This document shows, in pieces, positions 15,940-25,422 of a stretch of 64,000 bases of DNA. Under the pieces are notes generated by a model, which worked only from the letters and a program-made list of their open reading frames with translations, had not been told where the DNA came from and made no database searches. The stretch comes from CAZGCA01 sp964524145 (GTDB lineage: Bacteria > Hydrogenedentota > CAZGCA01), in contig CAZGCA010000022.1 of the NCBI GenBank assembly GCA_964524145.1, forward strand, positions 1-64,000, written 5' to 3'. Every line of letters starts with the position of its first letter. The stretch's first letter is position 1. The position numbers were made by a program, and so were the translations under genes.

Positions 15940-16620
15940 ATGAAGGACAATGTTTTTGTGAGGTCGCAACTGACCGACATGCTCCGGACGGCGGCTCGTT
16001 GCTTTCCCCGAGGCCCGTTACTTCCTGCGCTCGTCGTTGCTCTTTCGTGTGTACTGACACTTGGAGCGGGATGCGCTGGCAGCAGGCCGCTCCGGACGGT
16101 AGAAAAAGAGGCCCGTGCTCCAGAGGACCCACAAAGAGCCAGGGAACGAGCAGAGCGCATGTTGCGCGACATTGTGGATGTGCGAATACAATACGCCGAC
16201 GAACACCAGGGCGAACTCGCCCGCGAGATACGCTTCGCACGGCCATACTACTACAAGGAATACGACCAATACCTCACCAAGTCGGGTGAATATAGAGTAA
16301 ACCTGTCGGAGCTCGACTCGACTTTCACGCCCATCGAGGCCATGGTCATCTTGAGAAAGGCCAGATTCAAGACACGGTATAACACGTCGCGCGCGGCGTG
16401 TGCTGAGGATGAGCGTTTTGTGAGAGACATTGGCGAGGAGCGGCTCAAGTACGTCTACTCCAATGGCCGATGGACCTTGAAACACACCTATTTCGAAACC
16501 TTCGAAACCGCTGTCGAAACAGACGGCAAGTGGGTTGATGCGGATCAGGACATAGAAAGGTTCGCTGACGAAGAATCGCCTTCGGTGCTAAGGCGGGTGC
16601 TGGGGTTCTTCGGTATCTGA
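15940..16620 (+). CDS. Lipoprotein of unknown function
   Basis: A 226-residue protein with a long basic N-region, a hydrophobic core and the lipobox-like LGAGC near residue 45. The mature part is helical and charged, with PYYYKEYDQYLTKSGEY and repeated aromatic residues in SNGRWTLKHTYFETFETAVE. It does not match a family I know. The ATG at 15940 follows GAGAGAACAGT; upstream in-frame codons overlap the preceding gene. It is 11 nt from the previous stop and so likely in the same operon. Confidence 0.6.
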   Translation: MKDNVFVRSQLTDMLRTAARCFPRGPLLPALVVALSCVLTLGAGCAGSRPLRTVEKEARAPEDPQRARERAERMLRDIVDVRIQYADEHQGELAREIRFARPYYYKEYDQYLTKSGEYRVNLSELDSTFTPIEAMVILRKARFKTRYNTSRAACAEDERFVRDIGEERLKYVYSNGRWTLKHTYFETFETAVETDGKWVDADQDIERFADEESPSVLRRVLGFFGI

Positions 16621-16688
16621 GCCGAGATACTTCACCGGCGCACTCCCGTCCGGGCATGTGTCGCGTGGGACTCGATAGAAAGGGAGCA

Positions 16689-17816
16689 ATGAGAGTAAAA
16701 TCCACCATACCGTGTCGCATAAACATACTTGGCAACCCGTCGGACGCCAACGAAGGAGAACACCAAACCATTTCGGCTGCGGTGAGACCCTTGGCGGGCG
16801 CGTTCTTGACTCCGGCACCCAAGCTGACCCTCGAAGTCCTGCAACGTACAAAAGGAGGCGCGGGATTCACTGCTGTCCAGTCGGTACAATACATGGGCAG
16901 ACTGCGCTATGACGGCAAGTTCGATCTTATCAAGGCGGCGATAAACATCCTTGCCAAGTACAGCGAGGAGTTCAAGGAGAAACTTGGCCGGCGCAAAGTG
17001 AAGATCGCCACATGGACCGATGTGCCTCGACAGAGCGGGCTTGGGGGCTCGTCGTCTTTAATCCTCGTGACGTTGGGAAGCCTGCGAGCGTTCTACCGGC
17101 TCGACCCCTTCGTCCATAACGACTACTTTCTGGCGGAGATGACCCAAAGAGCGGAGGCGAATGAGCTGGGCATAACGTGCGGGTATGCCGACAGATATGT
17201 CCCGATTTTCGGCGACATAGCGTACATCGACTATCGAGGCAAGCTGTTCCAGAAGGAGTTTAAAGCTGAACCTTACGCCACCTACGAGAAACTGGGCTCG
17301 TTTGTCAACGAACTCCCGCTTGTGATATTCACTACGGGCATCGAGCACGATTCCGGCGATGTCCACGGCCCCATGCGGGCCCGCTATCTCAAGGAGTATA
17401 GAAGTTACGTAAGGCACGGCGGGAGAAAACCCCCCTTGGTCAACATAATGGAGAAGATAGGTGATACGGCGTGGCGCGGCAAACAGGCGCTGCTCGAGGC
17501 CGATTGGGTAACCTTCGGCACGTTGATGAACGAGAACCACCGTCTTGCGGACAGAATGATGAGGTACTGTGGATTCACTGAAGGTGCAGGCGCCGAGAAC
17601 AACTTCATCATACGAACGGCCCTGTCCAAAGGGGCTCTGGCCGCCAAGCTGACCGGTGCAGGCGGTGGTGGTTCCGTATTCGCGTTGACGGAGCCGGGCG
17701 GGGAGGCCGAGATGATCAGCGTCCTGAAACGGGCGGCCAGGGAACGCGGGCTTGCCAACAGCAGCGTGAGAAAATGCCGTATCGTGCGCGGGGGGTTGCG
17801 CGTCGAGACCAGCTAG
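16689..17816 (+). CDS. GHMP-family sugar kinase
   Basis: A 375-residue kinase of the galactokinase/homoserine/mevalonate superfamily. The ATP loop is PRQSGLGGSSS (about residue 113), the N-terminal motif is CRINILGNPSDANEG, and the C-terminal motif is LTGAGGGGSVFAL. It resembles glucuronokinase and other sugar-1-kinases more than mevalonate-pathway enzymes. The next gene is a sugar-1-phosphate nucleotidyltransferase, so the pair probably makes an activated sugar for the polysaccharide locus that follows. The substrate is not known. Confidence 0.82.
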   Translation: MRVKSTIPCRINILGNPSDANEGEHQTISAAVRPLAGAFLTPAPKLTLEVLQRTKGGAGFTAVQSVQYMGRLRYDGKFDLIKAAINILAKYSEEFKEKLGRRKVKIATWTDVPRQSGLGGSSSLILVTLGSLRAFYRLDPFVHNDYFLAEMTQRAEANELGITCGYADRYVPIFGDIAYIDYRGKLFQKEFKAEPYATYEKLGSFVNELPLVIFTTGIEHDSGDVHGPMRARYLKEYRSYVRHGGRKPPLVNIMEKIGDTAWRGKQALLEADWVTFGTLMNENHRLADRMMRYCGFTEGAGAENNFIIRTALSKGALAAKLTGAGGGGSVFALTEPGGEAEMISVLKRAARERGLANSSVRKCRIVRGGLRVETS

Positions 17817-17843
17817 CGACGCTGCCGGCGCGCCGATTGAGAG

Positions 17844-18821
17844 ATGGCAGAACTTGACTCCGCCCTGATTGATTGTGTCGTTTTGGCCGCAGGACGCGGC
17901 AAACGCCTGCGACCTATTAGCGATACGGTATCGAAAGCCATGACGCCCATACTCGGGCGTGCGCTAATAGAGCGCGTGATCCAGGCGCTGGCGGCAGCGG
18001 GACTCCGCAAGTTCACTATCGTGGCGAGTCCCGACGATGAGAGCCTGACCGAGTTCATTGGCAATGAACTCAACGATTCTAGCTACACGCGGGTGGTGTT
18101 CCAGGACAGACGGCTTGGGACGGCCCACGCTCTGAAGATCTGCCGGGCGGAGATCGAGTCCGACAACCTCGTCGTGACCGCGTGCGACAGCCTGTTTGCG
18201 ACCGAACATATTCGTCACCTGCTGGACGTCCACAGAGAGAACGGGAATGATGCCACACTGACCTTGAAGCCGTCCACGCCCGAGCAGATCGCACGAACTT
18301 CTTCGGTCGAATTGGACGGGTCGCGGATCGTCCGAATAGTCGAGAAGCCGGCCCCAGGAGAAGCCCCATCGAATATGGCGTGCATACAGCTCTATGTCTT
18401 TGGCAGAGTTATCTTCGAGTACCTCGACCGCGTGGCGCCGTCGGTACGAGGAGAGTATGAGCTGCCGGATGCGTTCCAGATGATGATGGACGATGGGTTG
18501 CGGTTCGAGGGTGTTAAAACCGATTGGCGGATGGATATCACCTGCCCGCGGGATATCGTGCTCATGACCCAATACTTCATGGATAACGGCGAGACAGCCC
18601 ACAGCGACAATCCTTTGCAGATCGGCCCCGGGACGGAGATAATCGAGCCTGTGGTGTACGAGGATGATTCGGCGGTCGGCGCAGACTGTGTCGTCGGTCC
18701 CTATGTATACCTTGGGGAAGGGGCGCGCATCGGATCAAATGTGCAGATTAGCAACTCTGTGCTGATGGCGGGGGCTTCGCTTGCCGACGGTGTTGAGATG
18801 AGTTACGACGTCATCGTGTGA
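17844..18821 (+). CDS. Sugar-1-phosphate nucleotidyltransferase
   Basis: A 325-residue enzyme with the nucleotidyltransferase signature AAGRGKRLRPISDTVSKAMTP (residues about 14-34 with the leading Leu) and acidic metal site TACDSLF. A short left-handed beta-helix (hexapeptide repeats) follows, for example AVGADCVVGPYVYLGEGARIG. It resembles GlmU or glucose-1-phosphate thymidylyltransferase-like proteins of archaeal type. It forms an NDP-sugar from a sugar-1-phosphate, likely the product of the kinase 27 nt upstream. Confidence 0.85.
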   Translation: MAELDSALIDCVVLAAGRGKRLRPISDTVSKAMTPILGRALIERVIQALAAAGLRKFTIVASPDDESLTEFIGNELNDSSYTRVVFQDRRLGTAHALKICRAEIESDNLVVTACDSLFATEHIRHLLDVHRENGNDATLTLKPSTPEQIARTSSVELDGSRIVRIVEKPAPGEAPSNMACIQLYVFGRVIFEYLDRVAPSVRGEYELPDAFQMMMDDGLRFEGVKTDWRMDITCPRDIVLMTQYFMDNGETAHSDNPLQIGPGTEIIEPVVYEDDSAVGADCVVGPYVYLGEGARIGSNVQISNSVLMAGASLADGVEMSYDVIV

Positions 18822-18827
18822 GAGCGC

Positions 18828-19829
18828 ATGCGACCTTCCGATAACACCGAGCCGGGCTACGTTTCGTTATTCGAGTCCGGTGAACTTGCCCGCAGAGCAG
18901 AGGTGCTTCAGACATCCCTGGCGGAATGCACCCTTTGCCCGCGCCGGTGTGGCGCCAACCGGAGTTCAGGCGAAACAGGCGTGTGCGGGGCCGGCGAGGA
19001 GCTTGTGGTTGCCGCTGCGTGCCCGCACCACGGCGAAGAACCTCCCATCTCCGCAACTCTCGGTTCGGGAACGATCTTCTTCGCTTTCTGCCCGGTCAGA
19101 TGCGTCTACTGCCAGAATTACCGGATAAGCCATGACGGTGTCGGCACAACATGTTCCGAGGAACGGCTTGCAGATCGTATGCTCGATTTGCAGGCAAACG
19201 GGTGCCACAACATAAACCTGGTGACCGCAACTCAGTTTCTCCCGCAGATTATGAGCGCGCTCGCGTCCGCCGTTCCGCGTGGGCTAAGGATACCTATCGT
19301 ATACAACACAGGAGGATACGAGCGGGTCGAGACGATACGGATGCTCGAGGGTCTCGTGGACATCTACTTGCCCGATGTCAAGTTTGCCACTGATCCGGCC
19401 GCGGCCAAGCTGACAGTTACACCCGACTACGCTTCGTTCTGTTGGCCTGCAGTGCACGAAATGTATCGTCAAACAGGTCCTCTCGAGATCGATGACTCGG
19501 GCGTCGCGCACCGGGGCACCATTGTCCGCCATCTCGTGCTGCCCGGGGGCTTCTCTGAGACCGCAGAAGTCTTGCGTCGGCTCAAACGTGAGATCGGCAC
19601 GGACGTCCATCTCAGCCTCATGGGGCAGTACCTGCCACGGCACCGTGCAATCGGTCATCCGGCGGTAGGTCGGAAGCTGCTTCGCTCCGAGTATGAGACC
19701 GTTGTCGACGAGATGCACGATCTGGGATTCTTCAATGGCTGGTGCCAGGACGTCGATTCGCTCGACGGCGGTTTTGTCCCGGATTTCGACAGCCCGACAT
19801 CGGTCTTTCGTGCCAATCGGGTGATATGA
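18828..19829 (+). CDS. Radical SAM protein, PflA-like (COG1313)
   Basis: A 333-residue radical SAM enzyme. An N-terminal Cys motif (CTLCPRRCGANR, then GVCGAG) precedes the 4Fe-4S/SAM motif CPVRCVYCQN (about residue 87), followed by a TIM-barrel body with GGYERVETIRMLEG and DVKFATDPAAA. This matches the pyruvate formate-lyase activase-like group COG1313, whose substrates are mostly unknown. It starts 6 nt after the nucleotidyltransferase, so they share a transcript, but a functional link is not evident. Confidence 0.85.
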   Translation: MRPSDNTEPGYVSLFESGELARRAEVLQTSLAECTLCPRRCGANRSSGETGVCGAGEELVVAAACPHHGEEPPISATLGSGTIFFAFCPVRCVYCQNYRISHDGVGTTCSEERLADRMLDLQANGCHNINLVTATQFLPQIMSALASAVPRGLRIPIVYNTGGYERVETIRMLEGLVDIYLPDVKFATDPAAAKLTVTPDYASFCWPAVHEMYRQTGPLEIDDSGVAHRGTIVRHLVLPGGFSETAEVLRRLKREIGTDVHLSLMGQYLPRHRAIGHPAVGRKLLRSEYETVVDEMHDLGFFNGWCQDVDSLDGGFVPDFDSPTSVFRANRVI

Positions 19830-19895
19830 GCGCCAAACCCGAATCCGGAATGACCGGTTCGCCCGTGTCTGTGAAGACTCTGCAGTCGATTTTGC

Positions 19896-19924
19896 TTGCT
19901 GATGCGTTCGGCTTGGTGTAGAAT
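19896..19924 (+). promoter_or_regulatory. Candidate promoter of the polysaccharide locus
   Basis: TTGCTG (19896-19901) and TAGAAT (19919-19924) with a 17-nt spacer. The -10 matches 5 of 6, the -35 only 3 of 6. It lies about 40 nt before the first gene of the long same-strand run that makes surface polysaccharide. Confidence 0.4.
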
Positions 19925-19967
19925 AGTAGGCCAAACCACCGATTCAACTGACAAGGTGAGGGAAGGA

Positions 19968-21332
19968 TTGGCCGCACACAAACAACAAACAAAGAGAACA
20001 CAAAGGGTGGCCGGAGACCGTAGTAATCCGGCCGGCGGGCGCCGAATCGTCAGAATAGTCCTGTCGTCCATAGTTGTTCTGTCCCTGCTCTTCGTTTCGA
20101 TACCGCTCAGCATACAGGGATACCTTGCCGAGGTTCATCTGAAACAAGGCGTCACCAACCTGGCTGCAAAGAGATACACGGTCGCCGAAAAGGCGTTTGG
20201 TCTTGCGGCGAAACGGAAACCCTATAGCTGGCGACCACATTACCACCTGGGGATGGCGAGATCGGCCGCCGGCAACTTCGATGAGGCCGTCGACGCATAC
20301 CGCGAAACCTTGCGGTTAAACCCCAACTACGCGGCGGCCTTGACGGATCTGGGGGTTGCGCTCGTCCAGCGGGGGAGCCGAGACAAGTCAACGGCGAGCT
20401 TCAAGGAGGCGAAAGAGTGCCTGAAGAGCTCGCTCAACCTGGCACCGGAGCATCCGAAATCGCTCTACTTCATGGCTGTATGTGAGAGCAGGCTGGGGGA
20501 ATGGGAGGAAGCGCTTGGGCATTTCGAGGCCGCGTTGACGGAGGGTTATGAATCCAAGGCCAACCTATACCAGAACCTTGCGGTTGTTTACAGCAAGCTT
20601 GGCAACAGGGAAGAGGCCCTCGAGCATTTCAACGAGGCGTTGCTCGAGAGTCCCGAAGATCCCGCCGTCAACTATCAGGCGGGTGTCTTCCTTAATCAGA
20701 TCGGCATGTACGACGACGCTCGCAAGAGCCTGCTCAACGCGGCCCGCGCTATATCGACCGACAAAACGAATCCCGATATTGGTCTGCTCCGGTCGGTGCT
20801 CGAGGGGCTTATCGTCGTTAGCCTCGACGGCTTGAATGACCCAGCTACGGCCTCAGTTTACTTGTGGCAGTACACAACCTACGCAGGGAAATCGCCGCAA
20901 GCGGTAGCACTCGTCGACAGATTCGTCGCAGCTGTCTCGACGGAGCAGTTTGCCCGTAACCACCCTCGAGGACTTCCGAGGATCAACTACTACGTGGCGA
21001 GTGCGTTGTTGAATGTCGGTCGCGCTGACGATGCTATCGAGCGGATCAAGAAGCGCTTGGCTACGGTCTCGGATCCGACGCTTTCCGTGGCCACGCAGGT
21101 GCTCCTGGCGCGATGCTACCTTGCGCTTAACGATACCGAGACGACGTTGTCAGTACTGAAGAAAGTGGAAGCAAGCCATCCGGGCGATTACGAGCTGTGG
21201 CGAACGTATGGAGAGACTTTCTTGCAGGCGGGACGTGTTGAAGAAGCCGTTGCGGCCTTTCGAAAAGCTGTCAGCTTGAACCCGGACGACGAGAAGAGCA
21301 AAACGTACCTGAAGAAACTTGTGTCCAACTGA
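19968..21332 (+). CDS. Membrane-anchored TPR protein
   Basis: A protein of about 454 residues with a basic N-terminus, one transmembrane helix (IVLSSIVVLSLLFVSIPLSI, about residues 27-46) and at least eight TPR units facing the periplasm (HYHLGMARSAAGNFDEAVDA, LYQNLAVVYSKLGNREEALE, WRTYGETFLQAGRVEEAVAA). TTG at 19968 is chosen because AGGGAAGGA precedes it; GTG at 19956 is possible. TPR proteins at the head of such loci often scaffold polysaccharide assembly. The O-antigen ligase-like gene follows almost immediately. Confidence 0.8.
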   Translation: MAAHKQQTKRTQRVAGDRSNPAGGRRIVRIVLSSIVVLSLLFVSIPLSIQGYLAEVHLKQGVTNLAAKRYTVAEKAFGLAAKRKPYSWRPHYHLGMARSAAGNFDEAVDAYRETLRLNPNYAAALTDLGVALVQRGSRDKSTASFKEAKECLKSSLNLAPEHPKSLYFMAVCESRLGEWEEALGHFEAALTEGYESKANLYQNLAVVYSKLGNREEALEHFNEALLESPEDPAVNYQAGVFLNQIGMYDDARKSLLNAARAISTDKTNPDIGLLRSVLEGLIVVSLDGLNDPATASVYLWQYTTYAGKSPQAVALVDRFVAAVSTEQFARNHPRGLPRINYYVASALLNVGRADDAIERIKKRLATVSDPTLSVATQVLLARCYLALNDTETTLSVLKKVEASHPGDYELWRTYGETFLQAGRVEEAVAAFRKAVSLNPDDEKSKTYLKKLVSN

Positions 21333-21336
21333 AACA

Positions 21337-22794
21337 ATGGCAAAAAAGAAGAAAAGCAGGCAGACAAACACTGCGGCCCGTCAAGCCGCACCCCAACCTA
21401 CGGAGAGTGATGTGGGGCGAGTTGTTGCTGTGCGCCGCCAGCTTGAGCAAGCTGCATTCGCCCTGTTGACCGCCGCGATGCTCATAGTGCCGCTTGTGTT
21501 CAGCACGGCCACGCTCGAAGCATCTTCCCACATAAAAACCTTGGTCATCGCGCTGGCAATGTTCGCCGTCTTCTCCTTATGGCTGTTCGCAAATGCAGTG
21601 GAGAACCGGTTTAGTCTGCGCAAACCGCGGCTTAACATTCCTGTGGCGGCCTATTTGTTCGTTTGCGTTGCGGCATCAATCGCAGCGTTTAACCGGCCCA
21701 ACTCGTTGAGCCTTCTGCACAACCTTCTCTGGTGCATGGCAGTCTACGTTGTTGTTGCCAACAGCGACTATCGCGACGACGCGTTCCTGGCTGTTGCAGT
21801 AGCAATCACCATCGCCGCATTCCTCGCTGCCGGCTATGGAACACTTCAGCGGTTCAATATGGACTTCGTGCACTGGGAGGCGCCGGATGGCGAGCAAATA
21901 GGCACTCCGAGCACGTTCGGCCATCGCAACTTCGCTGCTGAATACATGGTGGCGGCTTTGCCGTTTGTGACGGCGCTGTTCTTCAGGTTGCGTAACAACA
22001 TCGGAAAGGCGGGGGTTCTCCTCGCCGTGCTTGTAATACTGCTTCAGCTTTTCCTGGCTGGTTCACGCGCGAGCTGGATCGCCGTCTTATCGGCGGCGGC
22101 GTTTTGTATCATCGCTATTGCGGTTGCCACGTGGCGCAGCCTCGGCCACGCCCGACGACGTGAGCTCTTTGACGCATTCGGAAAATATTTCCGAGGCTGG
22201 GAACTGCGAGTCGTGGCAGGATGTGCGGTCGTCTTCTTCGTCGTCGGGCCGTTCATGCTTCGTTCGGATTTCAGGGATTTCGTGAAGGACGTGCGAACAA
22301 CGTTTAGTCTGGAACGCGAGTCAAACCTCATACGTCTCGCCACTTGGCAGAGCTCCGCACACCTCGCTCTTGCCCACCCTGTGCTTGGCGTTGGGTTTGG
22401 CAACTACGAGGTTTTCTTGCCCGAACACTGGAATCTGGTTGATAAGCAGCGGTTCGCGGAGAAGAACATGCTCTCGGACAAGGCGCACAATGCGTACTTG
22501 CAGATTGCCTGTGAGACTGGGTTTCTGGGGCTTGCCGCGTTTACATGGGTGTTGGCGACTGCGTTTGTGGTTGGCCTGAGGCTTGTAACCGGGGGGTTTG
22601 CCAGGCAAGCGCACGGCTTCGTCCTGGCGGCTCTTTGCAGCATAGTTGCCGCGCTTGTAAACGGGTTTCTCGCCTTCAACCTGATCAACCCGGCAACACG
22701 GATGTTGTTCTGGTTTTCGCTCGGTTGCCTGGGTGCTGCGGAAAGGTGTTACTCGCAAGTCGGTGAACGCAATCGAGGAAATACCACAGCGTGA
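21337..22794 (+). CDS. O-antigen ligase/polymerase-like membrane protein (Wzy/WaaL fold)
   Basis: A 485-residue protein with about 12 transmembrane segments. The large periplasmic loop carries the features of the O-Ag_ligase family: TPSTFGHRNFAAEYM, then LAGSRASWIAVLSA, then WQSSAHLALAHPVLGVGFGNYEVFLPEHW (cited as positions about 338-365) and DKAHNAYLQIACETGFLG with the conserved His. Such proteins polymerise repeat units or attach glycans to a carrier. The start ATG is 4 nt after the TPR gene stop. A second member of this family is encoded at 27999. Confidence 0.85.
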   Translation: MAKKKKSRQTNTAARQAAPQPTESDVGRVVAVRRQLEQAAFALLTAAMLIVPLVFSTATLEASSHIKTLVIALAMFAVFSLWLFANAVENRFSLRKPRLNIPVAAYLFVCVAASIAAFNRPNSLSLLHNLLWCMAVYVVVANSDYRDDAFLAVAVAITIAAFLAAGYGTLQRFNMDFVHWEAPDGEQIGTPSTFGHRNFAAEYMVAALPFVTALFFRLRNNIGKAGVLLAVLVILLQLFLAGSRASWIAVLSAAAFCIIAIAVATWRSLGHARRRELFDAFGKYFRGWELRVVAGCAVVFFVVGPFMLRSDFRDFVKDVRTTFSLERESNLIRLATWQSSAHLALAHPVLGVGFGNYEVFLPEHWNLVDKQRFAEKNMLSDKAHNAYLQIACETGFLGLAAFTWVLATAFVVGLRLVTGGFARQAHGFVLAALCSIVAALVNGFLAFNLINPATRMLFWFSLGCLGAAERCYSQVGERNRGNTTA

Positions 22795-22837
22795 GTATCA
22801 CCGTTAACGAGCCAAATTGGACAAGAGGTGACGAAAG

Positions 22838-23878
22838 ATGAAAGTCCTGATAACAGGCGGTGCGGGATTCATAGGCTGCAACACAGCAAAGCGGTTCATG
22901 GATGAAGGGCACGAGGTCGTGGTTCTCGACAACCTCTCGCGTCACGGCGCTGACGTGAACCTCGACTGGCTGAAATCCTGCGGCACGCTGACGGTCGTGA
23001 TTGAAGACATAAAGAACTCTGAGGCGCTGAACGCGACCTTACGGAAGTATAGAGATCTCGACGTGATCATTCACTTGGCAGGTCAGGTCGCGGTGACCAC
23101 ATCCGTACAGAATCCACGCAAGGATTTCGATGACAACGCGCTTGGGACGTTCAATTTGTTGGAGGCTGTGCGATTGAACGGACTCGACCCCGTGTTTATC
23201 TTCTCATCGACAAATAAAGTGTATGGTGGCCTGGAACACTTGGATGTAATAGAAGAAAAAAGCAGATACCGATTCAAATCGTTGGAGATGGGAGTTCCCG
23301 AGGAAACGCAACTTGATTTCCACTCGCCATACGGATGTTCTAAAGGGGCAGCAGACCAATACGTTCGAGACTACCACCGGATATACGGGCTTCGTAGCGT
23401 GGTCTTTCGTCAGTCCTGCATTTACGGGTACCGTCAATTCGGGATCGAGGACCAAGGCTGGGTGGCGTGGTTTACCATCGCAACGTTGCTCGATAGGCCG
23501 ATCACGATTTACGGCACAGGTAAGCAAGTTCGTGACGTACTTTTCATTGACGACCTTGTCGATGCCTATGGCGCAGCAATTGACAAGATTGACAGCGTTG
23601 CAGGCAGTATTTACAATGTAGGAGGAGGGTTGGGTAATGTTATCTCGCTGCGCGAACTCCTCGAACTCCTTGAAAAGATTTCGGGAAAGCCAGGCAGGTA
23701 CTCGTATACCGAGACAAGACCGGGCGACCAGCCTGTGTTTGTGTGTGACCTCAGGCGCATCGAGGCTGAGTTGGGGTGGCGACCGAGAATAGGTGTGGAA
23801 GAAGGTGTGCGCAAGCTCGCAGCATGGGTGGATGCGAATAGGGAGCTTTTCGGGCAGAACGAACCGGTAGACAGATAG
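22838..23878 (+). CDS. NAD-dependent sugar epimerase, CDP-paratose 2-epimerase type
   Basis: A 346-residue short-chain dehydrogenase-type epimerase with the GGAGFIGCN Rossmann loop and the catalytic Y-G-C-S-K (YxxxK) in FHSPYGCSKGAADQYVRDYHR. The segments HLAGQVAVTTSVQNP, SSTNKVYGGLE and the QLDFHSPYG block closely follow the CDP-tyvelose (CDP-paratose 2-) epimerase of O-antigen synthesis. No CDP-paratose synthase is in the window, so the exact sugar is uncertain. It lies 43 nt after the O-antigen ligase gene. Confidence 0.85.
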   Translation: MKVLITGGAGFIGCNTAKRFMDEGHEVVVLDNLSRHGADVNLDWLKSCGTLTVVIEDIKNSEALNATLRKYRDLDVIIHLAGQVAVTTSVQNPRKDFDDNALGTFNLLEAVRLNGLDPVFIFSSTNKVYGGLEHLDVIEEKSRYRFKSLEMGVPEETQLDFHSPYGCSKGAADQYVRDYHRIYGLRSVVFRQSCIYGYRQFGIEDQGWVAWFTIATLLDRPITIYGTGKQVRDVLFIDDLVDAYGAAIDKIDSVAGSIYNVGGGLGNVISLRELLELLEKISGKPGRYSYTETRPGDQPVFVCDLRRIEAELGWRPRIGVEEGVRKLAAWVDANRELFGQNEPVDR

Positions 23879-23892
23879 GGTGGTGCTTCAAG

Positions 23893-25422
23893 ATGAAGCC
23901 TAGCAAAAGCATTTTTGTTGTCTGGTTGTGTTTGATGGTCCTCTTTGTAGGGTTCATTGTCTTCTTCGACTGGTACGGTGAGGTGCTCATGTTGCGTGCG
24001 CGGGAAGCTGATCCCGCCAACGCGTACGAGTATGGAATGGAATACCTCGAAAAGGGGCAGTTGAAGAACGCGGCCGAGAAACTTGAGATATCGCTGGAGT
24101 TCGCCGGAAAAGATACTGTGCGCTGGCCGGCGTACATGCTGCGCCAGGCAAGGCTGAACCTTGGTGAGATATACTACCAACTCGAAGAGTACGATAAAGC
24201 ACGACCATACCTCGAAAGACTGCTTTTGACAGACAATGCCCCTGGTTTGAAAGAAGGTGTTCCGCTTTTCCACCTGGCGGAAGTATACCTTAAGCATGGA
24301 GAGAAGGAGAAGGCACGACAGACGTTCCGGATGACGACTGAATGGAACTTTGGGCCCGGGTCTGCGGTCGCCTTCTTTAGGCTTGCCGAACTGGCTGCCG
24401 ATGCCGAGGACTACAACGCGGCTGTTCGGGATATCGATATGGCGGTAACGGTTGACGCCGGAGAGACGCTCGACGCCCAGATGTGGACAAGCGCTGCAAG
24501 AATTGCCGCGGATGCCGTCCGCAAGACGACGAAGGAGAACGTTCCTCTCGCACGTGAGATTCTGGGCATAGCTCACTATCGGCTCAACGACTACGCGGCG
24601 TGTGCCCAAGACCTGGAAGAGGCGTTGAAAGGGGGCCGCGACACTGTGCGCGTCCACTATTACCTTTGGAAAACGTACGAACAGCTCGGCGCTCATGACA
24701 AGGCGCAACGACATCTTTCGGCCGTTCCGAGAGGCAAGGTCACCACTAGAGCGGCAGATATGATCCACACCTTTGGCGAGCCAAGAGGGAGTGCGTGGAC
24801 GCTGACGCGAAACGGCAGCTTGCGAGCAGAAGTGTTCTTCGCCAGCCGGGTGAGCAAGATCGAGATACTTGCCAAGGGCTACGTTGCCCAGTTCGTTGGC
24901 ACGAACATGGTGGTCAGACTGGGAGGGCACGAGGTGGGCGAGGTTGAAATCAGAGATCCAGAGTTCAAAACGTATACGTTTGAGCCGTCGGTTTCAACTG
25001 AGCGAGGACTTCTTGAGATAATGTTTACGAACAGCTATCGAGACCCGGACACGGGGGAAGCAAGGGGGTTGTATGTTATAAACGCCACGCTCGTGTATCG
25101 AGACAATGCAGAGAAAGGCCTTTCAACCTCAGCGCCGCAAGCACGCAAGGCCAGCAAAGACCCATTGAGCATTGCTCTCCATACCGACAAGGGCAGCACC
25201 AACCAATATCCCGCTGCATCCCATGCGGCTGACCAGCTTATATCGCCCATTGGGCAAGGTGCGGGTTGTTTCGTCTGCCATACACCTCTCGGAACAGGTG
25301 CCGTATCCCTCGTTCGAGGTCGTGGCGGTGAAGTGTTGACTGGAAATCAAAGAGAAGGCCGAACACCCCGTGAAGTACTTGAAACCATTAGCAAAAGCGG
25401 TCCTGCCAAGGCACTATCATAA
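23893..25422 (+). CDS. TPR protein with a carbohydrate-binding-like C-terminal domain
   Basis: A 509-residue protein. Residues 6-26 form a membrane anchor. TPR units follow to about residue 290 (YEYGMEYLEKGQLKNAAEKL, YYQLEEYDKARPYLERLL). From about residue 305 a beta-rich region (VEIRDPEFKTYTFEPSVSTERGLLEI is within it) resembles a xylan-binding or carbohydrate-binding jelly roll. The last 100 residues are low-complexity and may be a read-through tail. Its end overlaps the broken methyltransferase gene by 53 nt, which is unusual here and hints that the stop was displaced. Confidence 0.75.
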   Translation: MKPSKSIFVVWLCLMVLFVGFIVFFDWYGEVLMLRAREADPANAYEYGMEYLEKGQLKNAAEKLEISLEFAGKDTVRWPAYMLRQARLNLGEIYYQLEEYDKARPYLERLLLTDNAPGLKEGVPLFHLAEVYLKHGEKEKARQTFRMTTEWNFGPGSAVAFFRLAELAADAEDYNAAVRDIDMAVTVDAGETLDAQMWTSAARIAADAVRKTTKENVPLAREILGIAHYRLNDYAACAQDLEEALKGGRDTVRVHYYLWKTYEQLGAHDKAQRHLSAVPRGKVTTRAADMIHTFGEPRGSAWTLTRNGSLRAEVFFASRVSKIEILAKGYVAQFVGTNMVVRLGGHEVGEVEIRDPEFKTYTFEPSVSTERGLLEIMFTNSYRDPDTGEARGLYVINATLVYRDNAEKGLSTSAPQARKASKDPLSIALHTDKGSTNQYPAASHAADQLISPIGQGAGCFVCHTPLGTGAVSLVRGRGGEVLTGNQREGRTPREVLETISKSGPAKALS

